Below are positions 7,664 to 13,192 of a stretch of 14,989 bases of DNA, piece by piece. The stretch covers positions 1 through 14,989 of the forward strand of contig JBDTVG010000113.1 in NCBI GenBank assembly GCA_040007395.1, given 5' to 3'. Numbering within the stretch: the stretch's first letter is position 1; each line of letters begins with the position of its first letter. The notes under the pieces were generated by a model, which worked only from the letters and a program-made list of their open reading frames with translations, was not told the origin of the DNA and ran no database searches. A program made the translations under genes and the position numbers. The DNA comes from DATGFK01 sp040007395. GTDB taxonomy: Bacteria > Chloroflexota > Anaerolineae > Aggregatilineales > UBA2796.

Positions 7664-7894
7664 ATGACGACCCGATCACTCGCAAAACGCTGCCCTAAAT
7701 GCAATCATCCAATCCGTGTCCAAATATGGCCTACCGTTGAGGGCAAGGTGTACCCTATTGCCTTTTATGACGCACGCGATCTATCCAAGCCCGAAGTAGA
7801 TCGCTGCCCCGGTTGCCAGCTTTGGCTGTATAATTTGGAAGTTGCCAACGCGCTGACTGGGTTAGATCTCAGAGGTTTGGCTCTGCTGAAATAG
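7664..7894 (+). CDS. Small zinc-ribbon protein
   Basis: 76 residues. CPKC (C10, C13) and CPGC (C48, C51) form a clear four-cysteine zinc-binding pair, 34 residues apart, as in rubredoxin-like or treble-clef ribbons. Between them lies a beta-rich stretch (IRVQIWPTVEGKVYPIAFYD). GAGGGG (7651-7656) lies 7 bases before the ATG. The two knuckles suggest nucleic acid or protein binding, or a structural role; nothing more specific can be said. It ends a run of plus-strand genes and converges on the gene at 7975. Confidence 0.65.
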   Translation: MTTRSLAKRCPKCNHPIRVQIWPTVEGKVYPIAFYDARDLSKPEVDRCPGCQLWLYNLEVANALTGLDLRGLALLK

Positions 7895-7940
7895 CACGAT
7901 ACGGCAGCTATACCCAGATCGAATAACTGTATGTAAATTC

Positions 7941-7987
7941 AAACGCTGTCTAATCTTTCACAACGGGGCAGCGTTTATCGTACTTTT
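7941..7987. terminator. Stem-loop between convergent genes, possible two-way terminator
   Basis: AAACGCTG (7941-7948) pairs perfectly with CAGCGTTT (7969-7976); three further pairs (G-U, C-G, G-U) can extend the stem to 11. The plus strand has T5 seven bases after the stem (7983-7987), which is further than ideal. It sits exactly between the zinc ribbon gene (stop 7894) and the minus-strand operon (stop 7975). The poor T-tract spacing keeps confidence moderate. Confidence 0.45.
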
Positions 7988-8376
7988 TCGCTGCGTGGTT
8001 GCCCAGACACGCAGAGGGTGTTAGTCTGTGCCCAGCAGTAGATCGTCTTTTCATCCCCATGAATCTCCAGCACCGGAGTATCGCCGTGTACAAACACAAA
8101 GGACACACTTTGGTCGGCAAGCTGCGACCAAATAACAGAGTCGGTCACGTCATGTACCAAGGTGGGTGGCTGTACGAAATAGCTTTCGTTGGAAAGGCCA
8201 ATTACGTAGCTTTCCAGCGAAGGGTCCCAGATCCACGAAATGTACTGGCTTTGCCCGTTTTCACCAACCAACCGGATCTCACGATCAAGTTCATGAACTG
8301 CTGTCAGCCCCTCAAGATCCGGGCTGTTGGCTTCCGATTCAAATAGTTCATAGAGCACTTGTGAAATTTTCATCAT
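7975..8376 (-). CDS. Unknown 133-residue protein, coupled to the mannosyltransferase gene
   Basis: The frame is open up to 8595, but that would lie 220 bases inside the membrane protein gene. The ATG at 8374-8376 forms an ATGA overlap with that gene's stop (8373-8375), so I place the start there, giving MMKISQVLYELFES.... Another Met (8389-8391) is possible. The protein is acidic, rich in Val, Ser and Asp, and has no membrane span or signal. Fragments such as YISWIWDPSLESYVIG and SVSFVFVHGDTPVLEIHG suggest a mixed alpha/beta fold. I recognise no family. As the last gene of the operon it may serve the glycan pathway or be an accessory passenger. Confidence 0.6.
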   Translation of the reverse strand: MMKISQVLYELFESEANSPDLEGLTAVHELDREIRLVGENGQSQYISWIWDPSLESYVIGLSNESYFVQPPTLVHDVTDSVIWSQLADQSVSFVFVHGDTPVLEIHGDEKTIYCWAQTNTLCVSGQPRSEKVR

Positions 8377-9608
8377 GCAATCCACATCCATCTCGCAAAT
8401 AAAAATACCATGAACAGTTGCAGAACCACGCCCACGCTGATCCACACCAAACGCCAGCGTGGATGTCGAGCCAGAAAAACCGCCGCTGTAATGAAGATCG
8501 GGAAAAAGTCTAGTACGTAACGCATCGTGCCATTCAGCAGAGTAGGCGTGTAGTAACGCATTAGGATCAGTGCGAGGGTAGGCCACATATAGCACTGATA
8601 GGCAAACGGCAGTACCCGTAGTGAAGCCACTGCCAGCACCACAATAATCACTAGTGCTACCAAACCCATAATCTCAGTTGCACTGGCATGTCCGGCGACA
8701 ATTCTGCCAATCACATCGATCACGGACTCCCATGGCGCACGGACTTCGAGCGCCCAGTATTTTTCATAGGCGGCGCTGACCGTACCTAGCTTCTCCAGCC
8801 AAAGATAGCCAAAAAAGCAAAGTGCCATCAACGGCCCACTGCCCATCGCTGCCAAGCGTGGGATCGATTGTCGAATACGTTCACGCCATGTAATCCCCTG
8901 CCAAAAGCGCGGCGTATCGACAAAAGCCAGCCACGCAATCGGAAAGATCAGCAGTGACCCCTGAATACGAGTCAAGGTCGCTAATGCTGCCAACACGGTC
9001 ACGATCCACCAGCGGCGTTGACGTGCTGCCAATAGCGTTCCGGCGACGAATGCCAGAAACGGACTTTCTGTATAGCCCGCCAGCAAATAGAACGCCGTCG
9101 GGAAGGCGATAAGCGCCAACAGGGTAGTACTGGCGACACGTTCGCTATGGGTTTCAAGCTGTGCTAATTGATAGAGGATGAGCAAAAAGGCCAAACAGGC
9201 GATACTACTGACGATCAGCGCGCCCAACAGGGTATCACCGACTACCACCCCGACAGCAGCACTTAACGCGGGGTACAGCGGCGCAAAGATTACCGATCCA
9301 TCGTCTGCCGAGTATCCCTTGACGGCGACCTTGAGATACCAGCCTGTGTCCCAGCGATGCCAAGGATCGATCAGCGGCGCTAGAAAACTGGATGGCTGCC
9401 GTGCCTCTAAACTCTCGACAAAGATTTTGTCCGACACATAGGGGTTATAGACTGGACCAAGCTGTACGGCAGTCACGCCAATAATCAGCGTCAGGAAGCG
9501 TGCCGTCACAAAGATGAGTACCGGAATGCGGATTGCAGGACTCTTCCACCAGCGCCGCAAAGTCTCGCCCGGAGCATTCCACAGAGTCGAGTTGAGCGTG
9601 TTTTGCAT
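8373..9608 (-). CDS. PIG-V-like (GT-C) polyprenyl-sugar mannosyltransferase
   Basis: 411 residues with roughly ten hydrophobic spans. It matches the GT-C plan of the PIG-V/mannosyltransferase-2 group: an acidic loop motif HRWDTGWYL (84-92) after the first span, FAPLYPAL (108-115), FPTAFYLLAGYTESPFL (169-185) and RIQG (214-217). Family members transfer mannose or another sugar from a lipid carrier to an acceptor on the outer face of the membrane; D87 of WDTGW is the candidate catalytic base. GGAA lies 5 bases before the ATG. It is 12 bases downstream of the ChbG/YdjC gene and overlaps the 133-residue gene by four bases. Sugar and acceptor are unknown. Confidence 0.8.
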   Translation of the reverse strand: MQNTLNSTLWNAPGETLRRWWKSPAIRIPVLIFVTARFLTLIIGVTAVQLGPVYNPYVSDKIFVESLEARQPSSFLAPLIDPWHRWDTGWYLKVAVKGYSADDGSVIFAPLYPALSAAVGVVVGDTLLGALIVSSIACLAFLLILYQLAQLETHSERVASTTLLALIAFPTAFYLLAGYTESPFLAFVAGTLLAARQRRWWIVTVLAALATLTRIQGSLLIFPIAWLAFVDTPRFWQGITWRERIRQSIPRLAAMGSGPLMALCFFGYLWLEKLGTVSAAYEKYWALEVRAPWESVIDVIGRIVAGHASATEIMGLVALVIIVVLAVASLRVLPFAYQCYMWPTLALILMRYYTPTLLNGTMRYVLDFFPIFITAAVFLARHPRWRLVWISVGVVLQLFMVFLFARWMWIA

Positions 9609-9620
9609 CAGTTTCCAGTA

Positions 9621-10505
9621 CTAATAAGGCTTGTTATTGATTTTGGTCAACGTATTAAAGTTCCGCAAAGTCCACCCAGCGGCTTCAAGGGTGTGCCGGA
9701 GTTTACTATCGCTGACTGCCTTCGTCTCAGTCTCGAAGTCGTAATTGATGATCCAGCGATAACCATTCGACAATAGTACATCTAGTTCTGGGCTACGGTA
9801 AGCAGGATGGCATAGCAGTTCCGTAACACCTTGACGTTTGGTAGCTAGCAAACGCTGGATTACCGGGGTGGTCAGGTGTCCCGTTTCGACGAAGCCGCCG
9901 ACCCAATCCGAGGAAAATAGGTTAGCGCGTCGTGCTACCACACGCGCTAGCCTGCCCAGTAAAGCGATAATGATTAACCCCGGAATCCGTGAACGTCGGC
10001 TGTACGAATCGATCATCGGGAAGGGGACGCGCATCACCGGGATGTTGAACTGGCGGGCGACTTCGGCAGCAATACTGCTAATCCCCGGCAGCAGATGGAT
10101 ATACTTGTGACCGTCCACATGCGTCGGATTAATTCCTGTCGCCACTATCTTATTTGCTTGTGCCATAAACTCACGCCGGATAGCCGCCATCGGCAGCCCT
10201 CCCAGCATTAGGGAACGCGTAAAGGGCTGGTTACTCAATGGCAGCTTGCCATCAGACCCCAGCAGTTCAGGCACATCAGAGGCAACGGGTGATCCTTCGG
10301 TCAAGGTGAGGTGAATACCAATGCCTAGCACTGGATGCTGTCGAGCCAGCGCCACCGCGTTTTCAAAAGCTCCACCATTGGCTAACAATGATGTACTGCG
10401 GACAATGCCGCTACGATAGGCATCTACAATGGCACGGTTGTGGCCTTCGGTCATCCCGAAGTCGTCGGCGTTAACAATTAGAATAGAAGTGGGGATCGTA
10501 TTCAC
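9621..10505 (-). CDS. ChbG/HpnK (YdjC) family carbohydrate deacetylase
   Basis: 294 residues. These enzymes remove N-acetyl groups from sugars such as diacetylchitobiose; relatives act in hopanoid head-group formation (HpnK). Motifs are visible: NADDFGM (12-18), GIHLTLTEG (63-71) and the zinc pair H129/H133 in HVDGHKYIHLLPG, with ELLCHP (229-234) near the end. D14/D15, H65, H129 and H133 are the expected metal and catalytic ligands and are all present. The GTG start at 10503-10505 overlaps the preceding stop (GTGA). It lies in one operon with a methyltransferase and a PIG-V-like transferase, which points to surface glycan or glycolipid maturation. ChbG, HpnK or a third substrate cannot be decided from the sequence. 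Confidence 0.85.
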   Translation of the reverse strand: MNTIPTSILIVNADDFGMTEGHNRAIVDAYRSGIVRSTSLLANGGAFENAVALARQHPVLGIGIHLTLTEGSPVASDVPELLGSDGKLPLSNQPFTRSLMLGGLPMAAIRREFMAQANKIVATGINPTHVDGHKYIHLLPGISSIAAEVARQFNIPVMRVPFPMIDSYSRRSRIPGLIIIALLGRLARVVARRANLFSSDWVGGFVETGHLTTPVIQRLLATKRQGVTELLCHPAYRSPELDVLLSNGYRWIINYDFETETKAVSDSKLRHTLEAAGWTLRNFNTLTKINNKPY

Positions 10506-11155
10506 AGTGCAGCTTTCCGGGCGATAAAGACAATGTGTGGGTGATAGTAACCACGATCCAGCGGGATAGTTTCGACGCTGAAGCCAAGTTTATCGAAAAT
10601 GGCTTGCCACTCACCACGCGGGCGAAAGTAGAAACTTCCGGAATCCGTACTCGCGGTGATACGCAGCACCCTCACGGCTAGAGTCTCTTCAAGCCAATTG
10701 AGCCATACCTTCCAGCGCGGGCGTTCTGCCATTTCCTTCAACACGATCACGCCGCCGGGAGCCAGCTTTCCCGCACAAATGGCAAGTAACTGCTCCTGTA
10801 TAGCATAGGGGATCAGGTAAAACACATCCAGAATAGTCACGGCTTGGGCGGGATCGATGTGCGTTGTGGCAATATCACCCGCTATGAAGTGTAAGTTAGG
10901 CAATGCCAACTGCTGCGCCAGCGCGATTTTATGTGCGTCGAGATCCACGCCAATCACGCTGCGTTGTGGATCTGTACAGGCGAGCAGTTGCGCGAACAGA
11001 CCATGCCCACAGCCAAGATCGATAATCTCGCCCTGCGTCGGAACTAGTTTGGCAATGGCAACCAGTGGGCATACCCGCCAACGGATAATCATGTGTAGGC
11101 GATCTCGCCATGTGAGTATCGGGTAAGCATTAATAAGTGTCTTCAAATTGGTCAA
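10502..11155 (-). CDS. Class I SAM-dependent methyltransferase
   Basis: 217 residues from TTG 11153-11155. GTG 11177-11179 would add eight residues (MPPSEEPA). TTG is preferred because AGAGGAG (11162-11168) lies 6 bases upstream of it, and the -10 box TATAAT (11188-11193) would start transcription around 11181, leaving GTG with almost no leader. In GTG numbering: motif I EIIDLGCGHGLF (51-62), acidic D79 in VIGVDLD, AGDIAT (100-105), and a post-motif strand PGGVIVLKEM (141-150). The core is complete, so SAM binding is likely. The GTGA overlap with the deacetylase gene ties it to a glycan cassette; it may methylate a sugar or a lipid, which is inference. Confidence 0.75.
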   Translation of the reverse strand: MTNLKTLINAYPILTWRDRLHMIIRWRVCPLVAIAKLVPTQGEIIDLGCGHGLFAQLLACTDPQRSVIGVDLDAHKIALAQQLALPNLHFIAGDIATTHIDPAQAVTILDVFYLIPYAIQEQLLAICAGKLAPGGVIVLKEMAERPRWKVWLNWLEETLAVRVLRITASTDSGSFYFRPRGEWQAIFDKLGFSVETIPLDRGYYHPHIVFIARKAAL

Positions 11156-11187
11156 AGCAGGCTCCTCTGAGGGTGGCACATGAATAT

Positions 11188-11193
11188 ATTATA
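11188..11193 (-). promoter_or_regulatory. -10 box of the glycan operon
   Basis: TATAAT on the minus strand, a perfect hexamer, 33 bases upstream of the preferred TTG start and only about 9 from GTG 11179. The -35 region is poor (CTTCTA at 17 bases). The position supports the TTG start because a transcript starting near 11181 would still include AGAGGAG. Confidence 0.45.
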
Positions 11194-11307
11194 ATCAATG
11201 AAGATTAGGTAGAAGGTTGCAACTTTATATTAATTCTTACTTGTAGATTCCCAAGCATTGCCAATTTACTATAAGCGGATTACAGAGCGACTTGCCCGTC
11301 ACGACAC

Positions 11308-11336
11308 AAACAAAAACTCCTGTCAGGTGACAGGAG
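11308..11336 (-). terminator. Intrinsic terminator of the small minus-strand transcript
   Basis: Minus strand: CTCCTGTCA (11336-11328) pairs with TGACAGGAG (11325-11317), a perfect 9-bp stem with a CC loop, followed at once by TTTTT (11316-11312), then G and TTTG. This is a textbook rho-independent terminator and gives the direction of the unit at 11312-11501. On the plus strand the same hairpin is followed by CCTTTGTT, a much weaker tract. Confidence 0.85.
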
Positions 11337-11344
11337 CCTTTGTT

Positions 11345-11400
11345 AGCGCTGTGGCACTACTTTATCGATTTTCCATCGAGGAGAGCGGTGCCACAGCGCT
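11345..11400 (-). repeat. 13-bp perfect inverted repeat with inner hairpin
   Basis: AGCGCTGTGGCAC (11345-11357) and GTGCCACAGCGCT (11388-11400) are perfect reverse complements. Inside, TCGAT and ATCGA form a second stem around a five-base loop. On the minus strand the outer 5' arm lies inside the 19-codon ORF, and the stop codon sits in the inner part, so translation and folding would exclude each other. Confidence 0.85.
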
Positions 11401-11421
11401 GGGTTTATTACTATCAGCCAT
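11362..11421 (-). CDS. 19-codon small ORF, function unknown
   Basis: Reads MADSNKPSAVAPLSSMENR and then TAA. It is too short for standard gene finding. Its start is supported by AGGAGGAGG (11430-11438), one of the strongest ribosome binding sites in the window, 8 bases upstream of the ATG. The peptide is hydrophilic, with no membrane segment, no cysteines and no run of a single amino acid, so neither a type I toxin nor a classical attenuator leader peptide fits well. It lies inside a unit with its own promoter and terminator. Whether the peptide or the RNA is functional cannot be decided here. Confidence 0.5.
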   Translation of the reverse strand: MADSNKPSAVAPLSSMENR

Positions 11422-11429
11422 ATGCACCA

Positions 11430-11460
11430 CCTCCTCCTTTCTTTGATGGCAGTCAGGAGG
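11430..11460 (-). promoter_or_regulatory. Strong ribosome binding site with upstream complementary CCTCCT
   Basis: On the minus strand CCTCCT (11460-11455) precedes AAAGGAGGAGG (11440-11430) with a loop of about 16 bases. CCTCCT pairs perfectly with AGGAGG, so the leader can hide its own ribosome binding site. The same CCTCCT overlaps by about one base the stem GGCGG/CCGCC at 11460-11479, so the two folds may compete, the logic of a switch. This is structural inference from base pairing only. Confidence 0.45.
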
Positions 11461-11507
11461 GCGGTTGAGTTACCCCGCCGATGTGATCATTACTAACCAC
11501 ATTCGAG

Positions 11508-11536
11508 ATTATCCATGATTTGCATCAGAATGTCAA
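11508..11536 (-). promoter_or_regulatory. Near-consensus sigma70 promoter for the small transcript
   Basis: Minus strand TTGACA (11536-11531, perfect), a 17-base spacer (11530-11514) and GATAAT (11513-11508, 5/6). This is the best promoter I can find in the window. The start would be near 11501. Confidence 0.8.
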
Positions 11537-11581
11537 CCAGTTTTTTTACTTGGGGATTCGTTGGGATAGGGTGTCAACTTT

Positions 11582-11601
11582 AGGAATTTGCCCGAATTCC
11601 T
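11582..11601. repeat. Palindrome AGGAATT-N6-AATTCCT upstream of hisZ
   Basis: A 7-bp perfect inverted repeat around TGCCCG, 107 bases before the hisZ ATG and upstream of the small minus-strand promoter. It could be an operator or just a leader hairpin. No ordinary repressor consensus is recognised. Confidence 0.4.
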
Positions 11602-11644
11602 GAATGCCCTACTTTATCGTAATTGATCTCGCCATTCGGCAACA

Positions 11645-11702
11645 TTCCCGGTATGATTTGGCACGCTAGATCCGCTTAATCACTTAGCAACACTACCGGG
11701 AA
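11645..11702 (+). promoter_or_regulatory. Long-range inverted repeat in the hisZ leader that covers its ribosome binding site
   Basis: TTCCCGGTA (11645-11653) and TACCGGGAA (11694-11702) are perfect 9-bp complements with a 40-base interior; inside, TGATT (11654-11658) and AATCA (11678-11682) can pair too. The 3' arm contains GGGAA, the only Shine-Dalgarno-like sequence before hisZ ATG 11708 (5 bases away). If it folds in the mRNA, hisZ initiation would be occluded. I saw no convincing hisZ promoter in front of it. Confidence 0.45.
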
Positions 11703-11707
11703 AATTC

Positions 11708-13192
11708 ATGACTTTCTCAGCTTTCACGCGCCCACCGGGCTTTTATGATCGGGTCTCCTCCGAAGCCGCCGAAGCAGCGGAGACAACGCTGACTTTGCAG
11801 CAAACGATGACACGCTTCGGCTATCAGATTGTAGAGACACCACTGGTCGAATATGCCGATCTACTGCTGACCAAAGCGGGCGATGATGCTGTTAATCGCC
11901 TGTTCAACTTCGAGATGCACGGACGACAGCTTTGTCTGCGCCCTGAGTTTACCGCTTCGGCAGCGCGGTTGTATGTCGAGCGCTACCAGCACGAACCAAA
12001 GCCGATCCGCTGGCAGTTTGCAGGGCCAGTCTTTCGCTACGAATCGCCACAGCGCAGCCATTCGCGCCAGTTCACCATGCTAGGTGCGGAGTTGATCGGG
12101 CCATCGGGTGTGGGCGGCGATGCCGAGGCGATGGGCATGGCAGCACGCGGTCTGTATGCTGTCGATCTCCATGAATGGACACTGGTCGTCGGGCATGTAG
12201 GGCTGATCACGCAATTGCTGGATCGCTTCGATCTGGATCGTCGGATGCGCCGCGTGATGCTTGGTCACATCGAGAATCTGCGCCGCCCAGATCGAGGTCG
12301 TGCATATGTCGAGGCGCAGTTGATCCGCCTTTATGCGGGTCTCCCGCAGTGGTTTGAGCAAGAACCCGCTGCACAAAATGACCTGACTCGTTCGCTACAA
12401 TTGATCATGGAATCTGCCAATCTGGGAACTACGGGGCGCAGCAGCGAGGATATTGCACGGCGGCTAGCAAACAAGCAGCGGCAGGCAAACAAGCAAGACG
12501 AAATAATTCGGGCGCTGGATATGCTGGAAGCGTTGGTAGCGATCAAAGGGCCGCCTGCCCAAGCCTTCGCCGCGTTGGATGCACTGCTGCCTGACCACAA
12601 AGCGATCCAGCAGACAGCGCAAGCTTTCCGCGCGACCATTGAACTGCTGCCCGCTTATGGTGTAGCGCTTGATCAGGTTAATATCCAGATGGATATGGCA
12701 CGGGGATTGAACTACTATACAGGTTTGGTCTTTGAGGCCCATACGACGCTTGGCGATAGTGCTAGCCAGCTTTTTGGTGGCGGGCGCTACGATGATTTTA
12801 TCCGCGTACTGGGTGCTTCCAAAGCAACTCAGGCGATTGGCTTTGCCTATGGGCTGGAGCGCATCTTGCAGGAGCGCCGCCGTCATGGGTATGCGGCGCC
12901 GTCTGAGACGATTCGAGTGTTGGTCGTCACCATCGACGACGCGGATAACGCCGAAGCAGCACGGGTGGCGATGGTGCTGCGTGAACATGTCAATACTGAA
13001 CTGTTCATCCCGCCGACCCGTAATCTGTCCCAAGCACTGGCTAGAGCCAATAAGCAAGGCACACCCTATGTAGTCATTGTTGGGGAAGCGGAACGCAACG
13101 CTAACCAGATTACATTACGCGATATGCACACCGGAATCCAATTAACCTGTGATTTGACCGAGTTAATCCGACAGGTTGGAAGTAAATCGTGA
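11708..13192 (+). CDS. hisZ: HisZ-like ATP phosphoribosyltransferase regulatory subunit with HisRS-type C-terminal domain
   Basis: 494 residues. HisZ is a catalytically dead HisRS paralogue that makes the short form of HisG active and sensitive to histidine. Here the class II core covers about 1-395: RPPGFYDRVSSEA at the start, LRPEFTASAAR (77-87), FRYESPQRSHSRQF (109-122), GHVGLITQLL (162-171), ARGLNYYTG (331-339), GGGRYDDF and IGFAYGLERI (377-386). LRPEF and GHVG fit HisZ better than HisRS. Motif 2 is degenerate against HisRS: SHSRQFTM replaces GRYRQFHQ, losing the Gln that binds histidine, though R110 and R332 remain. Yet residues about 400-490 (IRVLVVTIDDADNAEAAR... PYVVIVGEAE) resemble the anticodon-binding domain, which HisZ normally lacks. 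hisG follows with a 4-base overlap. A divergent true HisRS is the main alternative. Confidence 0.7.
   Translation: MTFSAFTRPPGFYDRVSSEAAEAAETTLTLQQTMTRFGYQIVETPLVEYADLLLTKAGDDAVNRLFNFEMHGRQLCLRPEFTASAARLYVERYQHEPKPIRWQFAGPVFRYESPQRSHSRQFTMLGAELIGPSGVGGDAEAMGMAARGLYAVDLHEWTLVVGHVGLITQLLDRFDLDRRMRRVMLGHIENLRRPDRGRAYVEAQLIRLYAGLPQWFEQEPAAQNDLTRSLQLIMESANLGTTGRSSEDIARRLANKQRQANKQDEIIRALDMLEALVAIKGPPAQAFAALDALLPDHKAIQQTAQAFRATIELLPAYGVALDQVNIQMDMARGLNYYTGLVFEAHTTLGDSASQLFGGGRYDDFIRVLGASKATQAIGFAYGLERILQERRRHGYAAPSETIRVLVVTIDDADNAEAARVAMVLREHVNTELFIPPTRNLSQALARANKQGTPYVVIVGEAERNANQITLRDMHTGIQLTCDLTELIRQVGSKS

Larger units (their letters stand above)
11312..11501 (-). ncRNA. Predicted short transcript of about 190 bases, structured, with a small ORF
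   Basis: A promoter (11508-11536), a leader with possible stem GGCGG/CCGCC (11460-11479), an anti-Shine-Dalgarno, a strong ribosome binding site, a 19-codon ORF, a long inverted repeat and an intrinsic terminator follow one another on the minus strand with correct spacing. The predicted start is about 11501 and the end near 11312. It could be a small mRNA, a dual-function RNA, or a leader-type RNA whose coding part is vestigial. It does not look like 6S RNA (no closing stem joining both ends) or a T-box. I did not recognise any known family. Confidence 0.55.
11357..11619. repeat. 11-base direct repeat, CTACTTTATCG, at 11357-11367 and 11609-11619
   Basis: CTACTTTATCG occurs at 11357-11367 and 11609-11619 in the same orientation, 252 bases apart. 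One copy lies at the stop codon of the small ORF, the other near the hisZ leader. By my estimate an exact 11-mer repeat within about 500 bases is unlikely by chance, but it is not rare in evolving leader DNA. Confidence 0.5.

Noticed and set aside
8377..8595. N-terminal extension of the 133-residue protein up to 8595
   Set aside because: It would overlap the mannosyltransferase coding sequence by 220 bases; the ATGA junction at 8373-8376 explains the start.
11422..11496. Plus-strand ORF beginning Met-His-His before hisZ (MHHLLLSLMAVRR...), a possible histidine leader peptide
   Set aside because: No ribosome binding site precedes its ATG, only two early His codons, no attenuator hairpin with a T run follows, and its CACCACCTCCTCC is simply the reverse complement of the minus-strand ribosome binding site.
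11200..11700. T-box or 6S RNA in the hisZ leader
   Set aside because: No T-box specifier/antiterminator signature was found, and no closing stem joining both ends as in 6S RNA.
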